Assembly: GCA_030746295.1 (NCBI GenBank)
Contig: JASLMY010000042.1
Span: 1 to 24,603, forward strand
Direction: 5' to 3'
DNA: 24,603 nt
Origin: Alphaproteobacteria bacterium
GTDB taxonomy: Bacteria > Pseudomonadota > Alphaproteobacteria > GCA-2731375
Shown here piece by piece: positions 1 to 8,265 of this stretch. The notes under the pieces are model-generated. The model did not search any database and was not told the DNA's origin. It saw nothing but the letters and a program-made list of their open reading frames with translations. Numbering within the stretch: position 1 is the first letter of the stretch; each line of letters opens with the position of its first letter. Both the position numbers and the translations under genes were made by a program.

Positions 1-52
1 TGCCAGCCGTGACAAAGTTGGGGCTGACGGCAGGCGGACGGAGGGAAGAGCC

Positions 53-1051
53 ATGGCCATCGGCGCTCACAAGATGGAATACGAGGTTCTGGAGGGCTGG
101 GAGCGGCTGCCCGAAGGCTGGTCCTTCGTCGAGGTCGCCGGCGTCGCCGTCGATTCTTCCGACCGCGTCTACGTCTTCAATCGGGGCGAGCACCCGGTCA
201 TCGTCTTCGACAAGGAAGGCCAGTTCCTGAACGCCTGGGGCGAGGGCATCTTCACCAACGCCCACGGCATCTATATCGATGCGCAAGACAACCTGTTCCT
301 GGCCGACAACTTCGACCACACCGTGCGCAAGATGACGCCCGAGGGCGATTTACTGATGACGCTGGGCGACACCGAGCATCCGGCCGAGACCGGTTTCAAG
401 CTGGACAAGAGCCCGGTCTGCTGTGCCGCCGGCCCCTTCAACATGGTCACTAACGCTGCCGTCGGGCCGGACGGCGACCTCTTCGTCTCCGACGGCTACG
501 GCAACGCCCGCGTGCACCGGTTCTCGGCCGAGGGCGAGCTGAAGGCTTCCTGGGGCGAGCCCGGCAGCGGACCCGGTGAGTTCAACCTGCCGCACGCCAT
601 CGCGGTCGACCGCTCGGGCCGCGTCTTCGTCGCCGACCGGGAGAATTCCCGCATTCAGATCTTTTCCAGCGAGGGCGAGCTCCTGGACATCTGGGCCTGG
701 GTCAACCGGCCGGACGACCTTTTCATCGACGAGCAGGAGAACCTCTATATCGCCGAGCTGGGCTGGGCGATGCCGCCCGCGAAGACCGCACACTACCGAA
801 TGATGCACTACCCGCCAGTTGGACACGACCCGATCGCCCGCGTCACGATTTGCGATCTCGACGGCAACGTCCAAGCGACCGTCGGCGGCCCCAATCCGCT
901 GCTGCCCGGCAACTTCATCGTGCCGCACGGTATCTGGGCCGATTCCAAGGGCGATTTCTACGTCGGCGAGGTGGTCAATACCGCCGGCGCGATCGACCAC
1001 TTCGCGCCCATGACCTGCCATTCGTTCCAAAAATTCATCCGCTCGGGCTGA
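53..1051 (+). CDS. NHL-repeat beta-propeller protein (PAL-like / SMP-30-like)
   Basis: A 332-residue protein with repeated NHL-type blades: a run of small and hydrophobic residues, an aspartate-glycine turn, then a strand such as LFLADN, LFVSDG, VFVADR or FYVGEV. The clearest blades lie near residues 70-110, 130-175, 180-225 and 285-315. This fold is shared by peptidyl-alpha-hydroxyglycine alpha-amidating lyase-like proteins and gluconolactonase-like enzymes. No signal peptide or membrane segment is visible, so it is probably cytoplasmic. The ATG at 53 follows a GAGGGAAG ribosome site. It is the first visible gene of a plus-strand group and lies 39 nt before the alcohol dehydrogenase. The fold is well supported but the reaction is not: a lactonase, a lyase, or a non-enzymatic scaffold are all possible. 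Confidence 0.85.
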   Translation: MAIGAHKMEYEVLEGWERLPEGWSFVEVAGVAVDSSDRVYVFNRGEHPVIVFDKEGQFLNAWGEGIFTNAHGIYIDAQDNLFLADNFDHTVRKMTPEGDLLMTLGDTEHPAETGFKLDKSPVCCAAGPFNMVTNAAVGPDGDLFVSDGYGNARVHRFSAEGELKASWGEPGSGPGEFNLPHAIAVDRSGRVFVADRENSRIQIFSSEGELLDIWAWVNRPDDLFIDEQENLYIAELGWAMPPAKTAHYRMMHYPPVGHDPIARVTICDLDGNVQATVGGPNPLLPGNFIVPHGIWADSKGDFYVGEVVNTAGAIDHFAPMTCHSFQKFIRSG

Positions 1052-1077
1052 GGCCGGGCGGCGAAGCGTCGACCAAA

Positions 1078-1086
1078 GGAGGAGGA
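1078..1086 (+). promoter_or_regulatory. Strong Shine-Dalgarno that fixes the alcohol dehydrogenase start
   Basis: The sequence GGAGGAGGA sits 4 nt before the ATG at 1091, and its first GGAGG is 8 nt away. An in-frame TTG at 1088 would almost touch the site, so ATG 1091 is the better start. Confidence 0.6.
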
Positions 1087-1090
1087 ATTG

Positions 1091-2224
1091 ATGCGTGTAA
1101 CGGCCGCCGTGTTGCGCCAGATCGGTGCCCCGCAACCCTACGCCGAGAGCAAACCGATCAGCATCGAGGAGGTCGAGCTCGACCCGCCCGGCGAGGGCGA
1201 GGTCTTGGTCAAGGTCGGCGGCGGCGGCCTCTGCCACTCCGATCTCTCGGTGATCAACGGCGCCCGGCCGCAGCCGCTGCCCCTAGCCCTGGGTCACGAG
1301 GGTGCGGGCGAGGTCGTCGAGATCGGAGCCGGGATACGCGACATCGCCGCCGGCGACCGGGTCGTCTTCCAGTTCGGCGCCAGCTGCGGGCGCTGCCGGC
1401 GCTGCCTCGAAGGCCGGCCGCAGATCTGCGAGACCAATGCGATCGCCCGCGCCAAGGGCGAGCTGATGGGCGGCGGCAAGCGCTTCCGGGATGCCGACGG
1501 CAAGCCCTTGAACCATCACGCCGGCCTTTCCTGCTTCTCCCAATACACCGTCGTCGACCGGGGCTCGGTGGTGAAGGTGGATGCCGACATCTCCCTCGAC
1601 GAGGCAGCGCTCTTCGGCTGCGCGGTGATGACCGGCGTCGGTTCGGTGTTGAACACGGCCCGCATTCGCGCCGGCGACAAGGTGGCGGTGATCGGCCTCG
1701 GCGGCGTCGGCCTGAACGGCATGCTCGGGGCCATCCTGGGCGGCGCCGGCCAGGTCATCGCCGTCGACATCAGTCCCAGCAAGCTGGGTCTCGCCCGCCA
1801 GCTGGGCGCGCATGAGACCGTGGACGCAACCGAGGCGGACCACGTCGAGCAGATCCGGGACCTCTCCGGTGGTGGCGTCGACTTCGCCTTCGAGTTCGCC
1901 GGCTCGGTCAAAGCGTTGGAGACCGGCTACAAGGCGCTTCGCCCCGGCGGCACCGTGGTCATCGCCGGCCTGGCGCCGGCGGATGCCAGCTTCGAGTTCT
2001 TGCCGGCGGAGATCGTCAGCGGCGAGAAGGGCATCCAGGGCAGCTACATGGGTAGCTGCGTGCCGGTGCGCGATATCCCGCGCTACATCGAGCACTACAA
2101 GCAAGGCCGCCTGCCGGTGGACCGGCTGATCAACCAGACGGTCGGCTATGACGAGCTGAATGTCGGCTTCGACCGGCTGACCGACGGCGAGACGGTGCGC
2201 CAGATCCTGCTGCCGAACGGCTGA
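1091..2224 (+). CDS. Zinc-dependent alcohol dehydrogenase (MDR superfamily)
   Basis: A 377-residue medium-chain alcohol dehydrogenase. The catalytic zinc ligands are visible as C48-H49, H69-E70 (GHEGAGEV) and C177. The structural zinc site is complete: C99, C102, C105 and C113. The NAD(P)-binding Rossmann motif GLGGVG lies at 202-207. Length and spacing fit the class I/III-like zinc alcohol dehydrogenases, which oxidise primary alcohols or S-hydroxymethyl adducts with NAD+; the substrate cannot be read from sequence. The next gene starts one base after this stop codon (ATG at 2226), which argues for translational coupling and a shared pathway. If the next enzyme is a demethylase, this one could oxidise the released C1 unit, but that is a guess. 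Confidence 0.93.
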   Translation: MRVTAAVLRQIGAPQPYAESKPISIEEVELDPPGEGEVLVKVGGGGLCHSDLSVINGARPQPLPLALGHEGAGEVVEIGAGIRDIAAGDRVVFQFGASCGRCRRCLEGRPQICETNAIARAKGELMGGGKRFRDADGKPLNHHAGLSCFSQYTVVDRGSVVKVDADISLDEAALFGCAVMTGVGSVLNTARIRAGDKVAVIGLGGVGLNGMLGAILGGAGQVIAVDISPSKLGLARQLGAHETVDATEADHVEQIRDLSGGGVDFAFEFAGSVKALETGYKALRPGGTVVIAGLAPADASFEFLPAEIVSGEKGIQGSYMGSCVPVRDIPRYIEHYKQGRLPVDRLINQTVGYDELNVGFDRLTDGETVRQILLPNG

Positions 2225-2225
2225 G

Positions 2226-4262
2226 ATGGCGGCGGCGAAGACGGACCCCCTGCTGGAGCCCTTTCGGCTGAAGGGGCTGACGCTCCGCAACCGGGTCATG
2301 AGCACGAGTCACGCCTGCGGCCTGGAAGAAGGCGGACTGCCGACGGCGGCCTATCAGGCTTACCACGAGGAAAAAGCTAAGGGCGGGATCGCCCTCAGCA
2401 TGTTCGGCGGCTCCTCCAACGTCGCCCCCGACAGCCCCAACGTCTTCCGCCAGCTGAACGTCGCCTCCGACGCGATCATCCCGCACTTCCAGACCTTCTC
2501 CGAGCGGATGCACGCCCAGGGGGCGGCGCTGATGTGCCAGATCACCCACCTCGGGCGGCGCGGTGAATCCTATGCCGGCGACTGGTTGCCGACGATCGGG
2601 CCGTCGGCAGTTCGCGAGACCCTACACCGCAGCTTCCCAAAGGCGATGGACGAAGACGACATCGCCCGCGTGGTCAAGGCCTTCGGCGATGCCGCCTGGC
2701 GTTGCCGCGAGGGGGGCCTCGACGGCATCGAAACACTGGCCGGCGGGCATCTGATCGGGCAGTTCCTGTCGCCCACCACCAATCGGCGCAGCGACCGCTT
2801 CGGCGGCAGCCTCGAGAACCGCTGCCGCTTCGGCCTCATGGTCTACGAGGAGATCCGTCGCCGGGTCGGCGACGAGTTCGTGGTCGGCTTCCGCTACGTC
2901 GTCGACGAGGGCAGTGAGGATGGCCTCGGCTTCGACGATTGCGTCGAGATCGCCCGGGTCTTCGAGGGCTCGGGCCTGATCGATTTCTTCAATGCGGTCT
3001 ATGGCCGCATGGACACGGCCCTGGCATTGGCGGTCGACAACATGCCGGGGATGGCCTCGGGCATGGCGCCGTGGCTGACGCCGGTGGCCGCCTTCCGCCG
3101 CGAGGTCGGCCTGCCGGTCTTCCACGCCGCCCGCATCGCCGACATCGCCACCGCGCGGCACGCGATTAGCGAGGGGCTGCTCGACATGGTGGCGATGACC
3201 CGGGCCCATATCGCCGACCCGCACATCGTCACCAAGCTGGCCCGGGGCGACGAGGACCGCGTCCGCCCCTGCGTCGGCGTCACCCACTGCATGAGCGTGC
3301 ACCGCCCGACTTGCATCCACAACGCCGCCACGGGGCGCGAGCTGAGAGAGCCGCACGACATACCGCCGGCGGCGCGGCCGAGACGCAAAATCGTGATTGT
3401 CGGCGGCGGACCGGCCGGGCTGGAGGCGGCGCGGGTCGCGGGCGAACGCGGACACGAGGTCGCGCTCCACGAGGCGACGAGCCGCCTCGGCGGCCAGATC
3501 CAACTGGCGGCCCGGGCGAGCTGGCGCCGCGATCTCGTCGGCATCGTCGACTGGCGGGCGGCGGAGCTCGATCGCCTCGGGGTGGCCGTCCATCTCAACA
3601 GCTACTTGGAGCCGGCCGATATCGAGGCGTTGGCGCCCGAAGTGGTCATCGTCGCCACCGGCGGCCTGGCCGACCTCGACTGGCTGCCGGGTCGCGAGCA
3701 TGCCACCGATATCTGGCAGGCGCTGACCGGCGAGGTGCCTGCCGGCGGCGAGGTCGTAGTCTACGACGGCACCGGCCGTCACGCCGCCGCCACTGCGGCC
3801 GAGCGCTACGCCATGGCCGGCCGGACGGTCGCCTTTGCCGCCATCGACGATCAGCTGACGCCGGAGATGAACTACGCCGAGCGGGTGATCTGGAAGCGCC
3901 GGTTCTACGAGTTGGGCCTGGAGACCGCGCTCGACCAGCGCCTCGTCGAGGTCGCCACAAGCGGCAACCGGCTCCGGGCCGTCTTCCGGAACGAGGTCAC
4001 CGGCTTCGAGACCGAGCGGTTGGCCGACGAGGTCGTGGTGGCGCACGGCACGGTGCCGGTGGACGAGCTCTACCAGGCGCTCGCACCGATGGCGGCGAAC
4101 GGGGGCGTCACTGACATCGACGCCTTGCTAACCGGCCGGCCGCAGCCGGAAGACAAGAACCCCGACGGCGCCTTCGCGCTCTACCGTATCGGCGACGCGG
4201 TCGCCTCACGCAACATCGCCGCCGCCGTCTACGACGCGCTCCGCCTCTGTCGGACGCTCTGA
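2226..4262 (+). CDS. Old Yellow Enzyme-family NADH:flavin oxidoreductase with C-terminal FAD/NAD domain (DgcA/TMADH-like)
   Basis: A 678-residue protein with an FMN TIM barrel (about 1-345), an Fe-S linker (about 349-364) and an FAD/NAD(P)-binding domain starting with GGGPAGLEAA at 393-402. This is the layout of 2,4-dienoyl-CoA reductase, trimethylamine dehydrogenase and the N-demethylases DgcA and StcD. The barrel carries FGGSLENR near 192-199 and a HLIGQFLSP motif near 175-183. The linker has C349, C355 and C363, but the position matching the second cluster cysteine of trimethylamine dehydrogenase (C-x2-C-x2-C) is V352. From memory, DgcA/StcD-type members also lack that cysteine, and the N-terminal motifs (MSTSHA, MFGGSSNVAPDSP) resemble that branch. 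A role in oxidative N-demethylation of a small amine or betaine is therefore plausible; enoate reduction is the alternative. Confidence 0.88.
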   Translation: MAAAKTDPLLEPFRLKGLTLRNRVMSTSHACGLEEGGLPTAAYQAYHEEKAKGGIALSMFGGSSNVAPDSPNVFRQLNVASDAIIPHFQTFSERMHAQGAALMCQITHLGRRGESYAGDWLPTIGPSAVRETLHRSFPKAMDEDDIARVVKAFGDAAWRCREGGLDGIETLAGGHLIGQFLSPTTNRRSDRFGGSLENRCRFGLMVYEEIRRRVGDEFVVGFRYVVDEGSEDGLGFDDCVEIARVFEGSGLIDFFNAVYGRMDTALALAVDNMPGMASGMAPWLTPVAAFRREVGLPVFHAARIADIATARHAISEGLLDMVAMTRAHIADPHIVTKLARGDEDRVRPCVGVTHCMSVHRPTCIHNAATGRELREPHDIPPAARPRRKIVIVGGGPAGLEAARVAGERGHEVALHEATSRLGGQIQLAARASWRRDLVGIVDWRAAELDRLGVAVHLNSYLEPADIEALAPEVVIVATGGLADLDWLPGREHATDIWQALTGEVPAGGEVVVYDGTGRHAAATAAERYAMAGRTVAFAAIDDQLTPEMNYAERVIWKRRFYELGLETALDQRLVEVATSGNRLRAVFRNEVTGFETERLADEVVVAHGTVPVDELYQALAPMAANGGVTDIDALLTGRPQPEDKNPDGAFALYRIGDAVASRNIAAAVYDALRLCRTL

Positions 4263-4284
4263 GAGGCGCACGGGAGACCGAACG

Positions 4285-6045
4285 ATGGAGAAGACGAGAT
4301 GCGCCACCGCCATCATCAATGCCTTGGAGGCGCTCGGGACCGAGATCGCCTTCGTCTATAACGGCCACGGCAATTGGGCCCTCCTGGACGCGATCGCATA
4401 CGAAAGCGGCATAAAGGGGGTCGCCTGTCGCGGCGAGGACCAGGCCGTCCACATGGCCGACGGCTACTATCGTTCGGGCGCCGGTGCCGGCATCCCCCTG
4501 GTATGCACTTCGGTCGGGCCTGGAAACATGAACATAGCCTCGGCCCTGGCGACCGCCTTCTTCGAATCCTCAGGGATGCTGGTGCTCGCCGGTGCCGGCT
4601 CGACGCACTGGCTAGAGCAGGGCGGCATCGAGGAGTTCTACCGCTACGCGCCCGACGAATGGATTCAGACGGTCAAGGCCTACACCAAGAAGGCGGTGAT
4701 GGTGAGCCGGCCCGACACCGCGGTCGACACGGTCTTGCGGGCGTACAAGACCGCGGTCACCGGTCGCCCGGGCCCGGTCGTGGTGCAGTTGCCCTTCGAT
4801 ATACAGCATTCCGACGTGGTGGCGGGCGACCTGTCCCAGGCCAGGCAGATGGTGGAGGTCCGTCCACCCGGGCCGGACCCGAGCGCCATCGAGGCGGCGG
4901 CGAAGCTGATCGCCGCGTCCGAGCGGCCGCTCGTCTTCGTCAGCGGCGGCATTCGTCATGCCAAGGCGCACGAGGCGCTCGAGACCCTGGTGGAGCGCTT
5001 CGGCCTGCCGGTCGGCACGACCGCGATGGGCAAGGGCGCCTATCCGGAAGACAAGCCCCTCTGTCTCGGTGCCGTTGGACGCGCCGGAACCGGACACGCC
5101 AACCAGGCCGCCCAGGAATGTGACCTGCTGCTCGCGATCGGCACTCATTTCAGCGACGTCGACACCGGCGGCTGGACCCTCTTCGATATTCCGGGTGGCA
5201 CGAAGCTCGTCCACATCGACATCGACGTTGGCGAGATCGCGCGCGTCTACCCGACCGAGATCGGCATCGTCTCGGATGCCCGGCTAGCCTTGCTTCCGCT
5301 GATAGAAAAGCTGGATGGGTTGTCGCTGGCGCCCGAGCGCTGGCAATCCTGGCGGGCTGAGATCGCCGGTTGGTGGGCGGACTGGGAGCAAGAGGTGGCG
5401 CCATCGCGAACCGAGGCGACGTCGCCGCTTACCTACGCCTATGTCTGCCACAACGTCAGCGAGGCGCTAGGCAAATTGGCGCCCGAGGCCTCGGTCTTCG
5501 TCGACACCGGGCATCTCTTGTCCTTTGCCCCGCCGTTCTTCAAGACCGTGACGCCGCACTTCCACCACTGCGGCTTCTTTCACAAGATGGGATGGAGCCT
5601 GCCGGCGGCACTGGGCGCCCGCCTGGCGCGACCCGACCATCCCGCCATCGCCGTGCTGGGCGACGGCTCCTTCGTTTTCGCCAACTCCGTTCTGGCGACG
5701 GCCTACGAGCTCGACATCACCGTCATCGCCATTCTGCTGAACAACAAGTCGTTGCAGATCGAGCGCGAGCTGATGGAGCGGCTCTATGGCCGCAGGGCCT
5801 TCGTCGACTACACCGATGCGAGGACGGGCGAGATGTGGGGCCCCGATTTCCTGAAGATCGCCGAGGCCATGGGCGCCGGGGCGACCAAGGTGGATACGCC
5901 CGAGGCGTTGATACCTGCCCTTGAAGAGGCCCTGGCCTCCGGCGTCTCACACGTGATCGACGTCGAAATAGACGTGACGACGCCCGGCTACCGCAGCGTC
6001 TGGTACCCCTATCCCAACGACTTCTGGGCCGCCAAGGACGGGTAG
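4285..6045 (+). CDS. Thiamine diphosphate-dependent enzyme (acetolactate synthase / benzoylformate decarboxylase superfamily)
   Basis: A 586-residue ThDP enzyme with the usual three domains: pyrimidine-binding (about 1-180), central (about 195-345) and pyrophosphate-binding (about 385-560). The cofactor-activating glutamate is E51 in CRGEDQAVHMADGY. The central domain keeps the family GPxN signature at 78-81 (GPGN). The metal and diphosphate motif is GDG at 459-461 followed by NN at 486-487. These enzymes decarboxylate 2-oxo acids or join aldehydes, and this branch cannot be assigned a substrate by eye. It begins 22 nt after the oxidoreductase with GGGAGA upstream of the ATG, so it is probably the last gene of the plus-strand operon. 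Nothing suggests a partner regulatory subunit (IlvN), which argues against a biosynthetic acetolactate synthase. Confidence 0.9.
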   Translation: MEKTRCATAIINALEALGTEIAFVYNGHGNWALLDAIAYESGIKGVACRGEDQAVHMADGYYRSGAGAGIPLVCTSVGPGNMNIASALATAFFESSGMLVLAGAGSTHWLEQGGIEEFYRYAPDEWIQTVKAYTKKAVMVSRPDTAVDTVLRAYKTAVTGRPGPVVVQLPFDIQHSDVVAGDLSQARQMVEVRPPGPDPSAIEAAAKLIAASERPLVFVSGGIRHAKAHEALETLVERFGLPVGTTAMGKGAYPEDKPLCLGAVGRAGTGHANQAAQECDLLLAIGTHFSDVDTGGWTLFDIPGGTKLVHIDIDVGEIARVYPTEIGIVSDARLALLPLIEKLDGLSLAPERWQSWRAEIAGWWADWEQEVAPSRTEATSPLTYAYVCHNVSEALGKLAPEASVFVDTGHLLSFAPPFFKTVTPHFHHCGFFHKMGWSLPAALGARLARPDHPAIAVLGDGSFVFANSVLATAYELDITVIAILLNNKSLQIERELMERLYGRRAFVDYTDARTGEMWGPDFLKIAEAMGAGATKVDTPEALIPALEEALASGVSHVIDVEIDVTTPGYRSVWYPYPNDFWAAKDG

Positions 6046-6136
6046 GCGCCGGCTCTCGAGGTTTTCATTCGCCGTCAGTCACCATCTCGAACCCGTTGGC
6101 ATGGCACGCGGCCTGCCCGAGGACCGAGCGGCACGG
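6046..6136. other. Convergent intergenic spacer with no clear terminator
   Basis: This 91-nt gap separates the tail-to-tail ends of the ThDP gene and the molybdoenzyme gene. I looked for a stem followed by a T run on either strand and found only a short CTCGAG palindrome and one TTTT. Transcription may end by a Rho-dependent route or run into the opposing gene. Confidence 0.4.
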
Positions 6137-8230
6137 CTACTCGGCGGCGATGGCACCGGGATCCCGAGCTGCCGCCGTCTCGCGGACGAGCCAGACCGCG
6201 GTGTCGTGGAAGGCGACCCCGCCCGCTGGCGCCACTGGCACATCGGCGGTGAGCTGGTTGATGCCCAGGCCGTCGCCAAAGTCGCGGCCGGGCCAGATGC
6301 CCTCCGCGACCACCACCCCGGGCTGGGTGCCGTCGACGATGCGGGCTTCCAGCACCAGCTCGCCGCGCACGTTGCCGAGGCGCACCGGATCGCCCTCACC
6401 GACTCCCAGTCGCGCGGCATCGTCGGGATGCAGCATTGCGGTGGGCCGATCCTCCTTGAGGCGGGAGCCCGGCGTCTCGCTGAACGAGGTGTTGAGGAAG
6501 CGCCGCGCAGGCGGTGCCACGAGGCGCATCGGGTGGGCCTCGCTTGGGGCGTCGGTCGCCTCCCAGTGATCGGGCAGTGTCGGCATGCCGGCGTGGTAGG
6601 GGCCCAATTCGTCCCACCGGGGCTTGAAGCGGAAGCGCCCCTGCGGGTTGGGAAAACCGGTCAGGAAGTGCATGCGCTCGAACGCTTCGGCGCAGTCGAT
6701 CCAGCCCTTGGCGGCGGCTTCGTCCGCGCCGCCCTTGCCCGAAGTGCGCAGCGTCGCGTCCACCAGCTCCCAGGCGCTCATGGCGAAGCCCGGATGGTCG
6801 CCCCCTAGGCGCTTGGCGAGGCCGCAGATCACCTCGTGGTTGCTGCGTGCCTCGGCGTGAGGCTCGATCACCTTGCGCCCGATGGTGAGCGCGGTGTGTC
6901 CCCAGCCCATGTAGAGGTCGTCGTGTTCCAGGAAAGTGGTGGCCGGCAGCACGATATCGGCGCAGCGGGCCGTCGAGGTCATGAACTGCTCGTGCACGCA
7001 GAGAAAGAGATCGGGTCGGGTCAGCCCGGCTCGCACCTTGCGGCTGTCGGGCGCCACGTCGGCGGAGTTGGCGTTCTGCATCAACATCGCCGTTACCTGC
7101 GGGCCGCCGGCTAGGGCGTCCGTCTCGCCCGCGAGCACGGCGCCGATGCGCGACTGGTCCAGGATGCGCGTCGCGGGGTCGATGCGGTCGAGTCCATGGG
7201 CTAGCGTCAGATCGAGGCCCCACCCTTCAAGGTGGGCAAAGAAGGCACCGCCGCCCTTCTGCTTCCAGGCGCCGGTCAAGGCCGGCAGGCAGGTCACCGC
7301 ATGCATTGCGGCGGCACCGTTGCGGGCACGGGTGAAGCCCAGGCCGAGGCGCAGGAAGGCGCGGTCCGCGTGCCCGTAGGCCCGCGCAAAGTCGACGATT
7401 TCCTCCGCTGGCACGCCGGTGATGGCGGCGGCCCAGTCCGGAGTCCGGGTGGCGATGTGCCGGGCGACGGTATCGTCGAAATCGGTCAGGCGCGCGAGGA
7501 AGTCCTGGTCGGCAAGTCCTTCGGCCAGGATCACGTTCATCATGGCGAGGGCCAGCGCGCCGTCGGTGCCCGGGCGCAGGATGATGGCCCGATCGGCGCT
7601 CTCGACCGTCGGCGTTGCGTAAACGTCGATCACGGCGAGCTTGGCGCCGCGCTGCTTGCGCGCACGCTGGATGTGGGACATCAGGTTGACGTTGGTGGCG
7701 ACCGGATTGCCGCCCCAGACCACGATCAGGTCCGCATCGGCCGCCTCGCACGGATCAACCCCGCGCACCTCGCCGACACCGGCGCGCCAACCCGATTCCG
7801 ATGGCGTGATGCAAATGGTGGTCTTCTGGCGCGAATAGCCCATCGCATGGGTCAGGCGCTGTTGGCCGTAGCGCTGGATGAGGCCCAGGGTCCCGCCCGA
7901 GTGATAGGGCCAGACCGTTTCGGGTCCGTGAGTCTGGGCGGCGCGGGTGAAGGCCTCGGCGACCTCGTCCAGGGCGTCGTTCCAGGAAATCGCCTCGAAT
8001 TGACCTTCGCCCCGGGCGCCCACCCGGTGCAGCGGTTGGGACAGGCGGTCGGGATGGTGCACGCGTTCGGCGTAGCGGGCGACCTTTTCGCACACCACGC
8101 CGGCGGTGAACGGCAAGTCCCGGGCGCCCCGGACGCGGCCGATGCGCTGGGGACCGAGTCGCTCGACCTCGAGCGCGCAAGCGCTCGGGCAATCGTGCGG
8201 ACAGGCACTGCGGACAAAGTCGGCGCTCAT
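6137..8230 (-). CDS. Molybdopterin (bis-MGD) oxidoreductase, DMSO reductase family
   Basis: A 697-residue member of the DMSO reductase family. The N-terminal [4Fe-4S] site is complete: C10, C14, C18 and C47 (CPHDCPSAC, then GVVC). The central molybdopterin domain has VVWGGNP near 180, and the C-terminal molydop-binding domain begins around 560. There is no Tat signal, so it is likely cytoplasmic, which fits formate-dehydrogenase-like or hydroxylase-type members better than a respiratory reductase. The Mo ligand is uncertain; the segment ICITPSESGW near 135 is where it would be expected. The reading frame stays open for 185 codons upstream, but homology starts at MSADFVRSACPHD and GAGGAG lies 6 nt before that ATG, so 8230 is the start. 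It is 35 nt downstream of the acyl-CoA ligase and probably shares its mRNA. The substrate is unknown. Confidence 0.9.
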   Translation of the reverse strand: MSADFVRSACPHDCPSACALEVERLGPQRIGRVRGARDLPFTAGVVCEKVARYAERVHHPDRLSQPLHRVGARGEGQFEAISWNDALDEVAEAFTRAAQTHGPETVWPYHSGGTLGLIQRYGQQRLTHAMGYSRQKTTICITPSESGWRAGVGEVRGVDPCEAADADLIVVWGGNPVATNVNLMSHIQRARKQRGAKLAVIDVYATPTVESADRAIILRPGTDGALALAMMNVILAEGLADQDFLARLTDFDDTVARHIATRTPDWAAAITGVPAEEIVDFARAYGHADRAFLRLGLGFTRARNGAAAMHAVTCLPALTGAWKQKGGGAFFAHLEGWGLDLTLAHGLDRIDPATRILDQSRIGAVLAGETDALAGGPQVTAMLMQNANSADVAPDSRKVRAGLTRPDLFLCVHEQFMTSTARCADIVLPATTFLEHDDLYMGWGHTALTIGRKVIEPHAEARSNHEVICGLAKRLGGDHPGFAMSAWELVDATLRTSGKGGADEAAAKGWIDCAEAFERMHFLTGFPNPQGRFRFKPRWDELGPYHAGMPTLPDHWEATDAPSEAHPMRLVAPPARRFLNTSFSETPGSRLKEDRPTAMLHPDDAARLGVGEGDPVRLGNVRGELVLEARIVDGTQPGVVVAEGIWPGRDFGDGLGINQLTADVPVAPAGGVAFHDTAVWLVRETAAARDPGAIAAE

Positions 8231-8265
8231 GTCGTGCTCCTCAACCGGCATTCCATTTCCGTCGA

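Noticed and set aside
2622..4046. A 474-codon minus-strand open frame opposite the OYE-family gene
   Set aside because: Composition is repetitive and lacks domains; the plus-strand protein is intact over its full length.
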